From Firm-04 sp045642925 (GTDB lineage Bacteria > Bacillota > Clostridia > Oscillospirales > Ruminococcaceae), in the NCBI GenBank assembly GCA_045642925.1, contig JAZUJW010000065.1, positions 21,214 to 85,213 on the forward strand: DNA of 64,000 nucleotides, given 5' to 3'. Shown piece by piece: positions 16,386 to 25,010 of this stretch. Within the stretch, counting starts at the first letter, position 1. Each line of letters begins with the position of its first letter. Position numbers and translations under genes: made by a program. Under the pieces are notes generated by a model. That model worked only from the letters and a program-made list of their open reading frames with translations, did not search any database and was not told where the DNA came from.

Positions 16386-18742
16386 TGTTGATTACGGCTG
16401 ATAACTTCACACAATACGCCATCGGCGCAAAAGCAGAACGGCTCTTTCGTATGAAAGCGAACGGTCTGAATGTCCCTGCATTCTTTTGCGTGACAGAAGA
16501 TGCAAATGCAGAAGAAATTGTCGACTATGTCCGCGCTCATTTTTCGCCTGATACATTGTTTTCCGTGCGTTCTTCCGCTACTGCCGAAGACAGCGCCGCA
16601 TTTTCCTTTGCAGGACAGCTTGACACATTTCTGTTTGTGCCGTCAGACAAACTCTGGGAACACATCGAAAAATGCCGTGCCTCCGCCGACAAACCGTCCA
16701 TTGCCGAATATCTTCGGTTCAGCGGCATTTCCCGCAGTGACTTTCACTTGAATGTCATTGTGCAGGTCATGGTCGATGCAGACTGTTCCGGCGTGATGTT
16801 CACTGCCAACCCACAGGGCATCCTCAACGAAACCGTCATTACCGTAGGACGCGGCACGGGCGACCATGTCGTCGAGGACAAAGTACCCGTCACCACCTAT
16901 TACTGCAATCGCTCCGATAATACCTCCTACGCAGAACGCCGTGAAGATGCCCCGACACTGGATACCACACTGCTCACCGCCCTCCTGCAAACTGCATCCG
17001 CCGTCAAAACACTGTTCGGCTGTGAATGTGATATTGAATATTCCGTCAAAGACGATACGCTGTTTCTTTTGCAGGCACGCCCCATCACGACACTTCATGC
17101 AGACGGACACATCATTCTCGACAGCAGCAATATCTCGGAAAGCTACCCTGATATTTCCCTTCCCATGACCATCAGCTTTGTCAAAGACGTGTATCGTCTG
17201 GTTTTCACAAGCTGTGTCCGCCGCATCACCCGCAATGACGGTACGGCTGAACGGCTGGAATCCTCCCTCTCCAACATGACCGATGCCGCAAATGGGAGAA
17301 TCTACTATCGTATCAGCAGTTGGTACGATGTCATCACCATGCTGCCGTTCAGCAGGAAAATTGTTCCGATTTGGCAGGAAATGCTCGGTGTTTCAGACAA
17401 AAGCGTGACAAAATCCGCCACTGCACCAAAATTTTCCACCAAGCTGCGTGTCATGACCTCATTTGTGCAGCTTATGCTGACCAACGAGAAGAAAATGCAG
17501 GCGCTTAACCACAATTTTGACACGCTTTACCCACAGTTCCGCTACCGCATCTGCCAAACCAATGCCACCGCTGAACTGTTTGACATCTACACAGAACTGA
17601 AAAATGCACTCGCAGGCTGCTGGGATCTGACACTGGTCAATGATATGTATGCATTCATTTTCACAGGTCTGCTGAAACACGCGCTCGCACGCAAACAGTT
17701 CGAAAATCCAGAAGATGCTGCAAATCAAATCATCTGCGGTTCGGATGCCATCGAAAGCATGAAGCCTGTACGAATGCTTTCCGATATCTATGATGCACTG
17801 CATGAGGAAATGCTGTACGATACATTCACCGCCATCTCCAACATTGATGAATGGAACCGTTTCATTCACCGTCCAACGATTTCCGCCTATCTTCTGACAA
17901 AATATATTGCAGAGTATGGTGACCGCTGTCCCGCAGAACTGAAACTCGAATCCGAAACCTACCGCACAGATCCCCTGCTGCTGGTCGAAACACTCACGAA
18001 CTTCTCCGTACCTTCCATCACACATACCGCCGCCGCACAGCCAAAACTGCACGGGCTTTCCAGACTTTATGCAAAAAAAGCATATCATGGCATCTTGCTG
18101 CGGGAAAAATCCAGAATGTCCCGCGGAAAAATCTTCGGTCTGATTCGGGAAATCATACGCAAATGCGGCAATGATTTTGCAGCACGTCATCTCATTGCCC
18201 AGCCGCGTGACATCTTCTACCTCACATTTGAAGAACTCGAAGCTGCGGTGCATGGCAATGCCGCTGATTTGCGTCAGCAAATCGCAGACCGCCGCGCAAA
18301 ATGGAACGCTTTTGCGGAAATCCCGCCCTATACGCGCATCGTGTTTGACCAGAATGTATTCGACAAGCACCCCGCAAACTGTATGACAGAAAGCATTTGC
18401 AGCGAAAATGCATTGATTTATGGAACGCCCTGTTCTTCAGGTACGGTCGAGGGCGAAATCACACATATTTCCAGACTCACCGCCGATACCGATGCATCCG
18501 GCAAAATCATTCTTGCAGATATTACTGACCCCGGTTGGGTATTTGTGCTTTCGCAGGCACGCGGCATTATCGCCAAACGCGGTTCACTCCTCTCGCACAC
18601 TGCCATCATCTCCCGCGAACTGCAAAAACCTGCGGTCGTCGGTGTCGGAAACGCCTGCAACCATTTTCGTGACGGCGATTACGTCCGTCTGAATGGCATG
18701 GACGGCACGGTCCAACTCCTTCGCCGCGCCTGTAATACCTGA
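16385..18742 (+). CDS. PEP-synthase/rifampin-phosphotransferase-like three-domain enzyme without PEP barrel
   Basis: The protein has 785 residues from ATG 16385, chosen because GAGAGG lies 8 bases before it; GTG 16376 overlaps that site. Residues about 1-245 are the ATP-grasp domain of PEP synthase (FSVRSSATAEDSAAFSFAG, DCSGVMFTANP, LFLLQARPIT). Residues about 250-690 are a helical middle domain I do not recognise. The C-terminal swivelling domain carries the phosphohistidine His738 in SLLSHTAIISREL and ends KPAVVGVGNACN...DGDYVRLNGMDG. The C-terminal pyruvate-binding barrel of true PEP synthase is absent. This layout matches dikinases such as rifampin phosphotransferase that phosphorylate a small-molecule hydroxyl with ATP. 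In this cluster the acceptor could be a lipid intermediate. Confidence 0.8.
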   Translation: MLITADNFTQYAIGAKAERLFRMKANGLNVPAFFCVTEDANAEEIVDYVRAHFSPDTLFSVRSSATAEDSAAFSFAGQLDTFLFVPSDKLWEHIEKCRASADKPSIAEYLRFSGISRSDFHLNVIVQVMVDADCSGVMFTANPQGILNETVITVGRGTGDHVVEDKVPVTTYYCNRSDNTSYAERREDAPTLDTTLLTALLQTASAVKTLFGCECDIEYSVKDDTLFLLQARPITTLHADGHIILDSSNISESYPDISLPMTISFVKDVYRLVFTSCVRRITRNDGTAERLESSLSNMTDAANGRIYYRISSWYDVITMLPFSRKIVPIWQEMLGVSDKSVTKSATAPKFSTKLRVMTSFVQLMLTNEKKMQALNHNFDTLYPQFRYRICQTNATAELFDIYTELKNALAGCWDLTLVNDMYAFIFTGLLKHALARKQFENPEDAANQIICGSDAIESMKPVRMLSDIYDALHEEMLYDTFTAISNIDEWNRFIHRPTISAYLLTKYIAEYGDRCPAELKLESETYRTDPLLLVETLTNFSVPSITHTAAAQPKLHGLSRLYAKKAYHGILLREKSRMSRGKIFGLIREIIRKCGNDFAARHLIAQPRDIFYLTFEELEAAVHGNAADLRQQIADRRAKWNAFAEIPPYTRIVFDQNVFDKHPANCMTESICSENALIYGTPCSSGTVEGEITHISRLTADTDASGKIILADITDPGWVFVLSQARGIIAKRGSLLSHTAIISRELQKPAVVGVGNACNHFRDGDYVRLNGMDGTVQLLRRACNT

Positions 18743-18760
18743 CGAAAGAAGGAAATTTTC

Positions 18761-19843
18761 ATGAAATATTCAGCAGTCATGTTTGATGCGAAGGACAAAA
18801 AAAGCGTTCGTCAGTTTTTGCGATTTCCCGCAAAAATCTATCCGAAGGCGCAGCTTGTGCAGGATGCAGAAACGGAAACGGCGATTCTCAGCGGTCAACA
18901 CCTCCTCAGCCGCTACTTCACCGTCTATCCGTTTCTTGCATTCGATGCTGGACATCATGTTGCTGCACGCTGTGTGCTGACAGTCTATTCCGACAGAAAA
19001 TGCGCTTACATCGGTTTTTTTGAATGCATTGACGATGCAGATGCCGCACGATGCATTTTCGCCGCCGCTGAAGCGCAGGCAAAACGTCTTGGCTGTGATG
19101 CAGTCGTCGGGCCTGTGGACGCCTCCTTCTGGATTCGCTACCGCCTCAAGACCAATGCTTTTGAAGATACCCCCTACACAGGTGAACCCTATAACCTCCC
19201 TTATTACGAAAAATTCTTTTCAGAAAACGGCTATCAGATCAGCGGAGAATATCTCTCCAACCGCTACGGTACTGTGCCGCAAAGCTTCCTCAATCAGAAA
19301 AATGTCCGCAGACTGCAATATTTCACCGAAAACGGCTATTCGATTTGCAGTCTGGACAAAGATACCTTCGAAAAGTGTCTGCATGAAATATACCATATGA
19401 TCATCACGCTGTATGCGGATTTCCAGACCTTCTCCCCCATTACGGAAGAAGAATTCTGTGCCCTGTATTCCTCCATGAAATACGCCGCGGATCTCAGCAT
19501 GGTAAAAGTCGCATATCTGAAAGGAAAAGCAGTCGGATTCTTCGTCACGCTGCCCAATTACGGCACTGCCGCAAGCGGCAAGCGGACACTGCGGAAACTC
19601 CTGCATATCTATCAAGTCAAAAAAAAACCGCATGACTACATTCTGCTGTACCTTGGCGCAGAACCCGAACATCTCGGACTGGGCAAGGCACTCTCGGAAT
19701 GCATTCTGCGTTCCCTCTGTGAAAAGCAGGCGGTTTCCATCGGGGCACTGATCCACAAAGGCAAGGTCACAGGGAATTATTTCAGTGCGCTCATCGAAAA
19801 CCAATATACCTATGCGCTCTACGAAAAAGCAATCGCCGCCTGA
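18761..19843 (+). CDS. GNAT-like acyltransferase domain protein
   Basis: The 360-residue soluble protein is the last gene of the lipid cluster, 18 bp after the phosphotransferase, with a GAAAGAAGGA ribosome site. The text AVVGPVDASFWIRYRL, then PYTGEPYNLPYYEKFFSENG, matches a class of GNAT-fold proteins with the turn VGPxxxSxW and the acceptor-side PYYxxFFxxxG. The second half ends with LYLGAEPEHLGLGKALSEC, which resembles the acyl-CoA pyrophosphate loop of GNAT enzymes (xxGLGxAL). It probably has two GNAT-like halves. The substrate is unknown; N- or O-acylation of the cluster product is a guess. Confidence 0.6.
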   Translation: MKYSAVMFDAKDKKSVRQFLRFPAKIYPKAQLVQDAETETAILSGQHLLSRYFTVYPFLAFDAGHHVAARCVLTVYSDRKCAYIGFFECIDDADAARCIFAAAEAQAKRLGCDAVVGPVDASFWIRYRLKTNAFEDTPYTGEPYNLPYYEKFFSENGYQISGEYLSNRYGTVPQSFLNQKNVRRLQYFTENGYSICSLDKDTFEKCLHEIYHMIITLYADFQTFSPITEEEFCALYSSMKYAADLSMVKVAYLKGKAVGFFVTLPNYGTAASGKRTLRKLLHIYQVKKKPHDYILLYLGAEPEHLGLGKALSECILRSLCEKQAVSIGALIHKGKVTGNYFSALIENQYTYALYEKAIAA

Positions 19844-19849
19844 AATGAC

Positions 19850-19878
19850 TTGCATTTTCAGGATAAATATGTTATCAT
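19850..19878 (+). promoter_or_regulatory. Sigma-A-like promoter upstream of the second ECF operon
   Basis: TTGCAT (19850-19855), 17 bp, TATCAT (19873-19878), with extended -10 TGT. It starts 7 bp after the acyltransferase stop. Confidence 0.6.
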
Positions 19879-19899
19879 AAGCATAATGTACACAAAATA

Positions 19900-19936
19900 C
19901 CGCCGTACAGTCCCATTGACACGGACTGCACGGCGG
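19900..19936 (+). terminator. GC-rich hairpin in the leader of the second ECF operon
   Basis: CCGCCGTACAGTCC pairs with GGACTGCACGGCGG across a 9-base loop. The T content behind it is weak. It could end the lipid-cluster transcript or act as an attenuator for the promoter at 19850. Confidence 0.5.
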
Positions 19937-19969
19937 CTGTTCATCTTTCCAAAATATTTTTTGCAATAC

Positions 19970-19998
19970 TGTAACGAAATGCGCTCCGCTGCACACTA
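19970..19998 (+). promoter_or_regulatory. Candidate ECF-type promoter (TGTAAC-N17-ACACTA)
   Basis: TGTAAC (19970-19975), 17 bp, ACACTA (19993-19998), 25 bp before the sigma factor start. It matches the element at 9757-9785 in sequence, spacing and position. Confidence 0.45.
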
Positions 19999-20022
19999 AT
20001 CTTTTGAAAGGAGGGAAAGCAA

Positions 20023-20517
20023 ATGGACATTCTATCTGCATTATATTCCAATTACTCCAAAGACATTTTCCGTTATCTTTTCAGCCTTTGCCATAATGCT
20101 TCCCTCGCGGAAGAACTGACTTCCGAAGTCTTTCTGGAGGTCGTGAAGTCGATTGGCAGTTATCGGGCGGAAAGCGACATCAAAACATGGCTCTTTACCA
20201 TTGCACGGCGCAAACTCTATCAATATCTGCACCGCACGCATCAGCAGGCGGAATGGCTTGCCCTCTCCGAATTTGAGGAGATTCCCGCACCCGATATCGA
20301 CCGCGACATTCATGAACTTGCCGAACGGGTGCATTCCCTGATCGCCTTAGAATCGGAACGCATTCAAACGGTCATGAAAATGCGGTTTGAGGGCTATTCC
20401 TTCTGCGAAATCGGAAAAGCGGCAGGCATCTCTGAAAGTTCTGCCCGCGTACTGTACCACCGCACCCGCGATAGAATTCGCAAAGAACTGAAAGAGGAGG
20501 GGTATACTTATGAGTAA
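20023..20517 (+). CDS. ECF-type RNA polymerase sigma factor
   Basis: The 164-residue protein has sigma-2 (residues about 8-75, with SLAEELTSEVFLEVVKSIGSY and DIKTWLFTIARRKLYQYL) and sigma-4 (residues about 105-158, with FEGYSFCEIGKAAGISES and VLYHRTRDRIRKEL). A strong AAGGAGGG site lies before the ATG. It overlaps the anti-sigma gene by 8 bp. It is clearly distinct in sequence from the sigma factor at 9815. Confidence 0.9.
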   Translation: MDILSALYSNYSKDIFRYLFSLCHNASLAEELTSEVFLEVVKSIGSYRAESDIKTWLFTIARRKLYQYLHRTHQQAEWLALSEFEEIPAPDIDRDIHELAERVHSLIALESERIQTVMKMRFEGYSFCEIGKAAGISESSARVLYHRTRDRIRKELKEEGYTYE

Positions 20518-21871
20518 CAAAGATACGATTTCCTGTGCGGTCTGTCAAGACCTTCTGCCGCTGATCAAAGACGGCGTGGCAAATGAAGAAAGTACCGCCG
20601 CAGTCCGTCAGCACATTGCCGACTGCAAGGCGTGCAGCGATGCCATGGAACAACCGCTGCCTGACGAAATGCCCACATTGCAAAAAACCATGCGTCAGGC
20701 GAAGAAATGGCTCAATAGTGTCTATGCCTTTCTGATGTTTTTCGGCATTTATTTTGGTTTGAGTCTGACCGGTGGCAAGGACTTTTTTCAAAATACCCTC
20801 ATTATGCCTGCCGTGGGCATTCTCGGATATGTTTTATTCCGCAAACACGCATTTTATACCGTTCCTCTGCTGTTATATGGCACGCATCTGGTCATATGGG
20901 GCTTAGAACTGTTTCCGAACACAGCCAGTGAATCGTTTCGGCATATTACGCTTGATTCCTTCGTTTATGCGCTGTTTGCGATACTTGGTTCTGTTGCTGC
21001 CTGTTTTCTGCATTTTGGTTTTCGAAAGGAACAGGGCAAGTTCGATGGCATCAAAGCCACAATGCATCGTGTGCTGAAACTTGTCTGCGGCATCGGCGGT
21101 ATTCTGATGCTTGGTGTATTGCTGTTTGTTTCCAATGCATTCAACGGCAATCTGATATCCTATTTCCTTGTAAAACACAGCGCATCGAATACACTGGCAG
21201 AAAAATACAGCGACATGGGCTATCAGATTGATGATGTTGCGTATGATTTCAAAGACAACTGCTATCTTGCACATTTGACAGTTCCGCAATTGCAGGATTC
21301 TCATTTCAGCATTGCATACGATTTGCTTGGCAAAACACAGTGGGATTCTTATGAAAGTGCGGTACTGAATGGGCAGAATACATTTGCACGGCTGGATAAT
21401 GCATACCGTACGATGTGCAGAAACGTATGGAACAGCAGTCAGTTTCCATATAAGAAGCGCATCAGCATCGGTGTTGCGGATTTGAAGTCTATTCTTGGGG
21501 AAGTCGAACTGAAACCGGAAGGAATTTACGATTTGAATGCGCTTGCAGCGGAATATGGTGAACTGACGATCTATTTCGATGATGATGAAGTGAGTGAAGC
21601 GCGGGCGGCACAGCGGCTTCTGGAAATGAAAGAATGGCTTGACAAAGGCGGTGTCACATTCCACAAAATCTATTTTGTGCTGCAATCGCCGTGGAAATCC
21701 GAAGACGCTTCGCTGCAAAGTGTAGAACACTATGAGGACAGAGAGGAAATCATACTGAAAGATTTTCTTGCGAAAGATATTTACGCAGAGGGATTAGAGG
21801 AACGTGTCGCAGAAAATGCGAAGCGCACTGCCGCAGAATTTGCAGAAATGGACGCAAAGAATCCGCACTGA
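20510..21871 (+). CDS. Zinc-finger anti-sigma factor with membrane helices and extracytoplasmic domain
   Basis: The 453-residue protein begins with a zinc anti-sigma head: CAVCQDLLPLIKDG, then VRQHIADCKACSDAM, giving the HxxxCxxC pattern of ZAS proteins. Residues about 60-225 hold four to five membrane helices. The last 230 residues, probably outside the cell, are a folded domain I do not recognise, ending in an acidic helical tail. It would hold the coupled ECF sigma factor at the membrane until a signal arrives. The gene overlap of 8 bp implies fixed stoichiometry. No terminator is obvious behind it; serS has its own promoter 60 bp downstream. Confidence 0.82.
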   Translation: MSNKDTISCAVCQDLLPLIKDGVANEESTAAVRQHIADCKACSDAMEQPLPDEMPTLQKTMRQAKKWLNSVYAFLMFFGIYFGLSLTGGKDFFQNTLIMPAVGILGYVLFRKHAFYTVPLLLYGTHLVIWGLELFPNTASESFRHITLDSFVYALFAILGSVAACFLHFGFRKEQGKFDGIKATMHRVLKLVCGIGGILMLGVLLFVSNAFNGNLISYFLVKHSASNTLAEKYSDMGYQIDDVAYDFKDNCYLAHLTVPQLQDSHFSIAYDLLGKTQWDSYESAVLNGQNTFARLDNAYRTMCRNVWNSSQFPYKKRISIGVADLKSILGEVELKPEGIYDLNALAAEYGELTIYFDDDEVSEARAAQRLLEMKEWLDKGGVTFHKIYFVLQSPWKSEDASLQSVEHYEDREEIILKDFLAKDIYAEGLEERVAENAKRTAAEFAEMDAKNPH

Positions 21872-21933
21872 CCTTGGATGGTTCATTTTCAATCTGCGAA
21901 ACGGAAAAAAATTCTCTGCCTGTGTCAATACGG

Positions 21934-21962
21934 TTGACAATTGGCGAAAAATGTGATACAAT
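21934..21962 (+). promoter_or_regulatory. Sigma-A promoter of serS
   Basis: TTGACA (21934-21939), 17 bp, TACAAT (21957-21962) with extended -10 TGA. The leader is only about 50 nt, too short for a T-box. Confidence 0.8.
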
Positions 21963-22018
21963 AAAATGCAGATTCTGTAAATATGCAGAAGTATGATTGA
22001 GAAACAAGGAGAACCATT

Positions 22019-23347
22019 ATGATTGATATTAACTTTTTGCAAAGCAATCCCGAAGCGGTAAAAGAAAATATCCGCAAAAAATTTCAGGATGAAAAACTGC
22101 CGCTGGTCGATGAGGTCATTGAACTGAACGCCAAGCGCAAAAAGCTCGTTGCCGCTTCCAATGAGATTCAGGCAATGCGCAATAAGCTTTCGAAGAATAA
22201 CGGCACACTTTATGGCAAACTGAAAAAATGCACGGACGAAACAGAACGTGCCGCCATCCAGAAAGAAATTGATGCCAATACACAAGCAGTCAAAGACGGC
22301 GATGCTGAACTGCCCGTAATGCTGAACGAGATCTCTGAACTGGACGAGAAAATCAAAACCATTATGATGACGATCCCGAACATCATTGATGCTTCCGTGC
22401 CGATCGGCAAGGATGACAGCTGCAATGTGGAAGTGGAACGCTTCGGCGAACCCGTTGTCCCCGATTACGAAATCCCCTATCACGGTGACATTATGACCGC
22501 ACTGGGCGGACTGGATAAGGAAGCAGCAGGCCGTGTTGCTGGTGAAGGCTTCTACTACCTCATTGGCGATATTGCACGTCTGCACGAAGCGATTCTTGCA
22601 TATGCAAGAGATTTCATGATCAACCACGGCTTCACCTACTGCATCCCGCCTTTCATGATTCACGGCAACATCGTCAACGGTGTTATGTCCTTCAAGGAAA
22701 TGGGCGCAATGATGTATAAAATCGAAGGCGAAGATCTGTACCTCATCGGCACTTCGGAACACAGCATGATCGGCAAATACGTTGACCAGATCATTGACGA
22801 GAATGCACTGCCCCTGCAGCTGACCTCCTACTCCCCTTGCTTCCGCAAAGAAGTCGGCTCTCACGGCATAGAGGAACGCGGCATTTACCGTGTTCACCAG
22901 TTCGAAAAGCAGGAAATGATCGTCATTTGCAAACCGGAAGAAAGCATGGAATGGTACAACAAAATGTGGAAGCTTTCGGTCGAACTGTTCCGCAGCATGA
23001 ATATTCCTGTCAGACAGCTCGAATGCTGTTCCGGAGACCTTGCTGACCTGAAAGTGAAGTCCTGCGACATTGAAGCATGGAGCCCGCGTCAGAAGAAGTA
23101 TTTTGAAGTATGCAGCTGTTCGAATCTTGGCGATGCACAGGCACGCCGCTTGAAGATCCGCAGCAAATTTGATGGCAGTGTACAGCTTGTTCATACGCTG
23201 AACAATACGGTTGCAGCACCACCCAGAATGCTGATTGCCTTCCTCGAAAACAACTATCAGGCTGATGGCTCTGTGGTGATTCCGGAAGTGCTTCGTCCAT
23301 ACATGGGCGGCAAGGAAAAGCTCGAAAAAGCAAAGAAAATTCAATAA
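22019..23347 (+). CDS. serS: Seryl-tRNA synthetase
   Basis: This 442-residue class II synthetase attaches Ser to tRNA-Ser and tRNA-Sec. The N-terminal coiled-coil arm spans residues about 1-110 (MIDINFLQSNPEAVKENI, then KKLVAASNEIQAMRNKLSK). Motif 2 is SPCFRKEVGSHGIEERGIYR followed by VHQFEKQEM. Motif 3 is PPRMLIAFLENNYQ. The TSEHSMIG segment, where many bacterial enzymes have TAEV, is a variant. An AAGGAG site precedes the ATG. It is monocistronic, with its own promoter and a strong terminator. Confidence 0.97.
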   Translation: MIDINFLQSNPEAVKENIRKKFQDEKLPLVDEVIELNAKRKKLVAASNEIQAMRNKLSKNNGTLYGKLKKCTDETERAAIQKEIDANTQAVKDGDAELPVMLNEISELDEKIKTIMMTIPNIIDASVPIGKDDSCNVEVERFGEPVVPDYEIPYHGDIMTALGGLDKEAAGRVAGEGFYYLIGDIARLHEAILAYARDFMINHGFTYCIPPFMIHGNIVNGVMSFKEMGAMMYKIEGEDLYLIGTSEHSMIGKYVDQIIDENALPLQLTSYSPCFRKEVGSHGIEERGIYRVHQFEKQEMIVICKPEESMEWYNKMWKLSVELFRSMNIPVRQLECCSGDLADLKVKSCDIEAWSPRQKKYFEVCSCSNLGDAQARRLKIRSKFDGSVQLVHTLNNTVAAPPRMLIAFLENNYQADGSVVIPEVLRPYMGGKEKLEKAKKIQ

Positions 23348-23356
23348 TGACTCATA

Positions 23357-23394
23357 CAAAACCATGATATTCCTATCATGGTTTTGTTTTTTTT
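23357..23394 (+). terminator. Rho-independent terminator of serS
   Basis: CAAAACCATGATA pairs perfectly with TATCATGGTTTTG over a 4-base loop and is followed by eight T. Confidence 0.92.
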
Positions 23395-23400
23395 CGCACA

Positions 23401-23430
23401 AAAAAGCGATTGCCGCAAAGGGCAACCGCT
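23401..23430 (-). terminator. Terminator of the tyrosine phosphatase gene
   Basis: On the minus strand AGCGGTTGCC pairs with GGCAATCGCT across six bases and runs into TTTTT. It lies back to back with the serS terminator. Confidence 0.8.
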
Positions 23431-23450
23431 ACGCCGAAACGCTCCTGCGT

Positions 23451-24044
23451 TCAGTGAAGTGTGCAAAACGCAGAATCATGCTGCTGATACCATGCAAGAA
23501 AATCTTCCATATACGAAGCATTCGGCGTAATGACTTCCAGATCGACATTCGGATTCTGCGCTGCAAATGCCTCCAACTCTGCTGCAAGATTTTCTTTACT
23601 GCGCAAATAGTCTTCGATGATATACTCCTTGCTGTATCCCAGCCGCGAAAGCAAAATCGCAGATACAACGCCTGTTCTGTCTTTGCCCGCATTGCAAAAG
23701 TACATGACATTGGTCTTTGCACGCAAAATTGTGTCGATGATTTGTGTCATCACATCGTCTGCCATGCGAATATAGGATGCGGCGACAGCATCAGGCGCAG
23801 ACGGCACTGCATTGCCGCCCGTCACGGGCATCATATGATATTGAAACGCATCATCATCTGCAAGCGCACAAGGCTTTTTCCGCCGTTCGGATGCTTCCCG
23901 CAGGTCAATGAGGGTTGTGATGCGGTTTGCAATCAGCCATTGCCGTTCTTCTTCCGTCAACTGATAAGGAACATCACTGCGAAGAAAACGCAGACTGTTC
24001 GGGAGAATCGGGCGTGTATTTCTGGTGCTGTTCAAGCATTCCAT
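23451..24044 (-). CDS. Tyrosine/serine protein phosphatase (Y_phosphatase3 type)
   Basis: The 197-residue protein has the phosphatase loop FCNAGKDRTG with nucleophile Cys117 and Arg123. The usual His before the Cys is Phe here, which may lower or change activity. The N-terminal motif NSLRFLRSD and ITTLIDLREASER (D and R of the substrate pocket) fit the bacterial dual-specificity family that also includes phosphoinositide-active members. An ATAGGAG site precedes the start. It is monocistronic between two terminators. The substrate is unknown. Confidence 0.85.
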   Translation of the reverse strand: MECLNSTRNTRPILPNSLRFLRSDVPYQLTEEERQWLIANRITTLIDLREASERRKKPCALADDDAFQYHMMPVTGGNAVPSAPDAVAASYIRMADDVMTQIIDTILRAKTNVMYFCNAGKDRTGVVSAILLSRLGYSKEYIIEDYLRSKENLAAELEAFAAQNPNVDLEVITPNASYMEDFLAWYQQHDSAFCTLH

Positions 24045-24090
24045 GTAAACGAACTCCTATTGTAATATATTTCATTCATATAACAGAAAA

Positions 24091-24126
24091 TGCGAAGTAC
24101 GGAACACAGCGCCTCTGTACTTCGCA
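24091..24126 (-). terminator. Hairpin ending the rsmI operon
   Basis: TGCGAAGTAC pairs with GTACTTCGCA across 16 bases. On the minus strand, TTTTC follows; on the plus strand, CCTTTTT follows, so it may work both ways. It sits 54 bp beyond the rsmI stop. Confidence 0.6.
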
Positions 24127-24179
24127 TCCTTTTTGAAAATCCATCGCAAATCGGATATCATCGGGCAAAGAAAACGTGT

Positions 24180-25010
24180 TCATTCCTCCATCAGAGCCTG
24201 ATAAAGTTCCCGCTTCGAAAATGCCGACTTTCCTGCCATTTCTTTGCAGACATCTGCGGCACGTTCCCCGTTCGCAACGCGCTCCCGTATCACGTCCAGT
24301 GCTTCTTCCAGCGTCATTTCTTCTGCTGTTTCTGCTTTTGCCGCACCACTGACTACCAGCACGAATTCTCCTCGCGGCGGATTCTCTTCATAATATTCCA
24401 CCGCCGCACCGATAGTCGTTTTCGTCATTTCTTCATGTATCTTCGTCAGTTCCCTGCAAATCGAAATCGAACGGTCGCCAAAATAGGCATAGAAATCCTT
24501 CAGCGTATTCAGCAGCTTATGCGGCGCTTCATAAAAGACCATCGTGCGCGTTTCATTCCGCAGTTGTTCCAGATGCGCCTGACGCGATTTTTTCGAAACC
24601 GACAAGAAGCCTTCAAAACAGAAACGTCCCGTATCTTGTCCCGATATCGCCAGTGCGGAGATCACTGCACTCGGACCCGGCACTACCTGCATCGGGATTT
24701 GCTGCGCAATGCACTGCTGTACAAGCAGCGCTCCGGGATCGGAAATGCACGGCATTCCTGCATCCGTCACCACAGCGCAGTCCTCCCCTGCCTGTAAGCG
24801 CTCCACAATGCCGTCAATCACCGCCTGCGGACTATGTTCGTGATAACTCAACAGCGGCGTATGCAAATTAAAATGCGAAAGCAGTTTTCTTGTAACCCGC
24901 GTATCTTCTGCACAAATCACAGATACTCTCTCCAGCACTTCCAATTGCCGTGATGTCATGTCGCCCAGATTGCCAATCGGCGTTCCGACAACATATAATG
25001 TGCCACTCAT
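24180..25010 (-). CDS. rsmI: 16S rRNA (cytidine-1402 2'-O)-methyltransferase
   Basis: The 276-residue SAM-dependent enzyme methylates the ribose of C1402 in 16S rRNA. Motifs are LYVVGTPIGNLGDMTSRQLE at the N-terminus, then ICAEDTRVTRKLLSHF, VTDAGMPCISDPGALLV and VPGPSAVISALAISG, all classic for RsmI. I choose ATG 25010 because GGGGAGG lies 8 bases upstream and it forms an ATGA overlap with the preceding gene; a longer start at 25034 lacks support. It is the last gene of a six-gene run on the minus strand (29668 to 24180). Confidence 0.95.
   Translation of the reverse strand: MSGTLYVVGTPIGNLGDMTSRQLEVLERVSVICAEDTRVTRKLLSHFNLHTPLLSYHEHSPQAVIDGIVERLQAGEDCAVVTDAGMPCISDPGALLVQQCIAQQIPMQVVPGPSAVISALAISGQDTGRFCFEGFLSVSKKSRQAHLEQLRNETRTMVFYEAPHKLLNTLKDFYAYFGDRSISICRELTKIHEEMTKTTIGAAVEYYEENPPRGEFVLVVSGAAKAETAEEMTLEEALDVIRERVANGERAADVCKEMAGKSAFSKRELYQALMEE

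Noticed and set aside
21872..22018. T-box leader before serS
   Set aside because: The transcript leader is only about 50 nt and lacks a specifier stem or terminator.
21794..23425. 543-codon minus-strand frame opposite serS
   Set aside because: It mirrors seryl-tRNA synthetase and spans the serS terminator.
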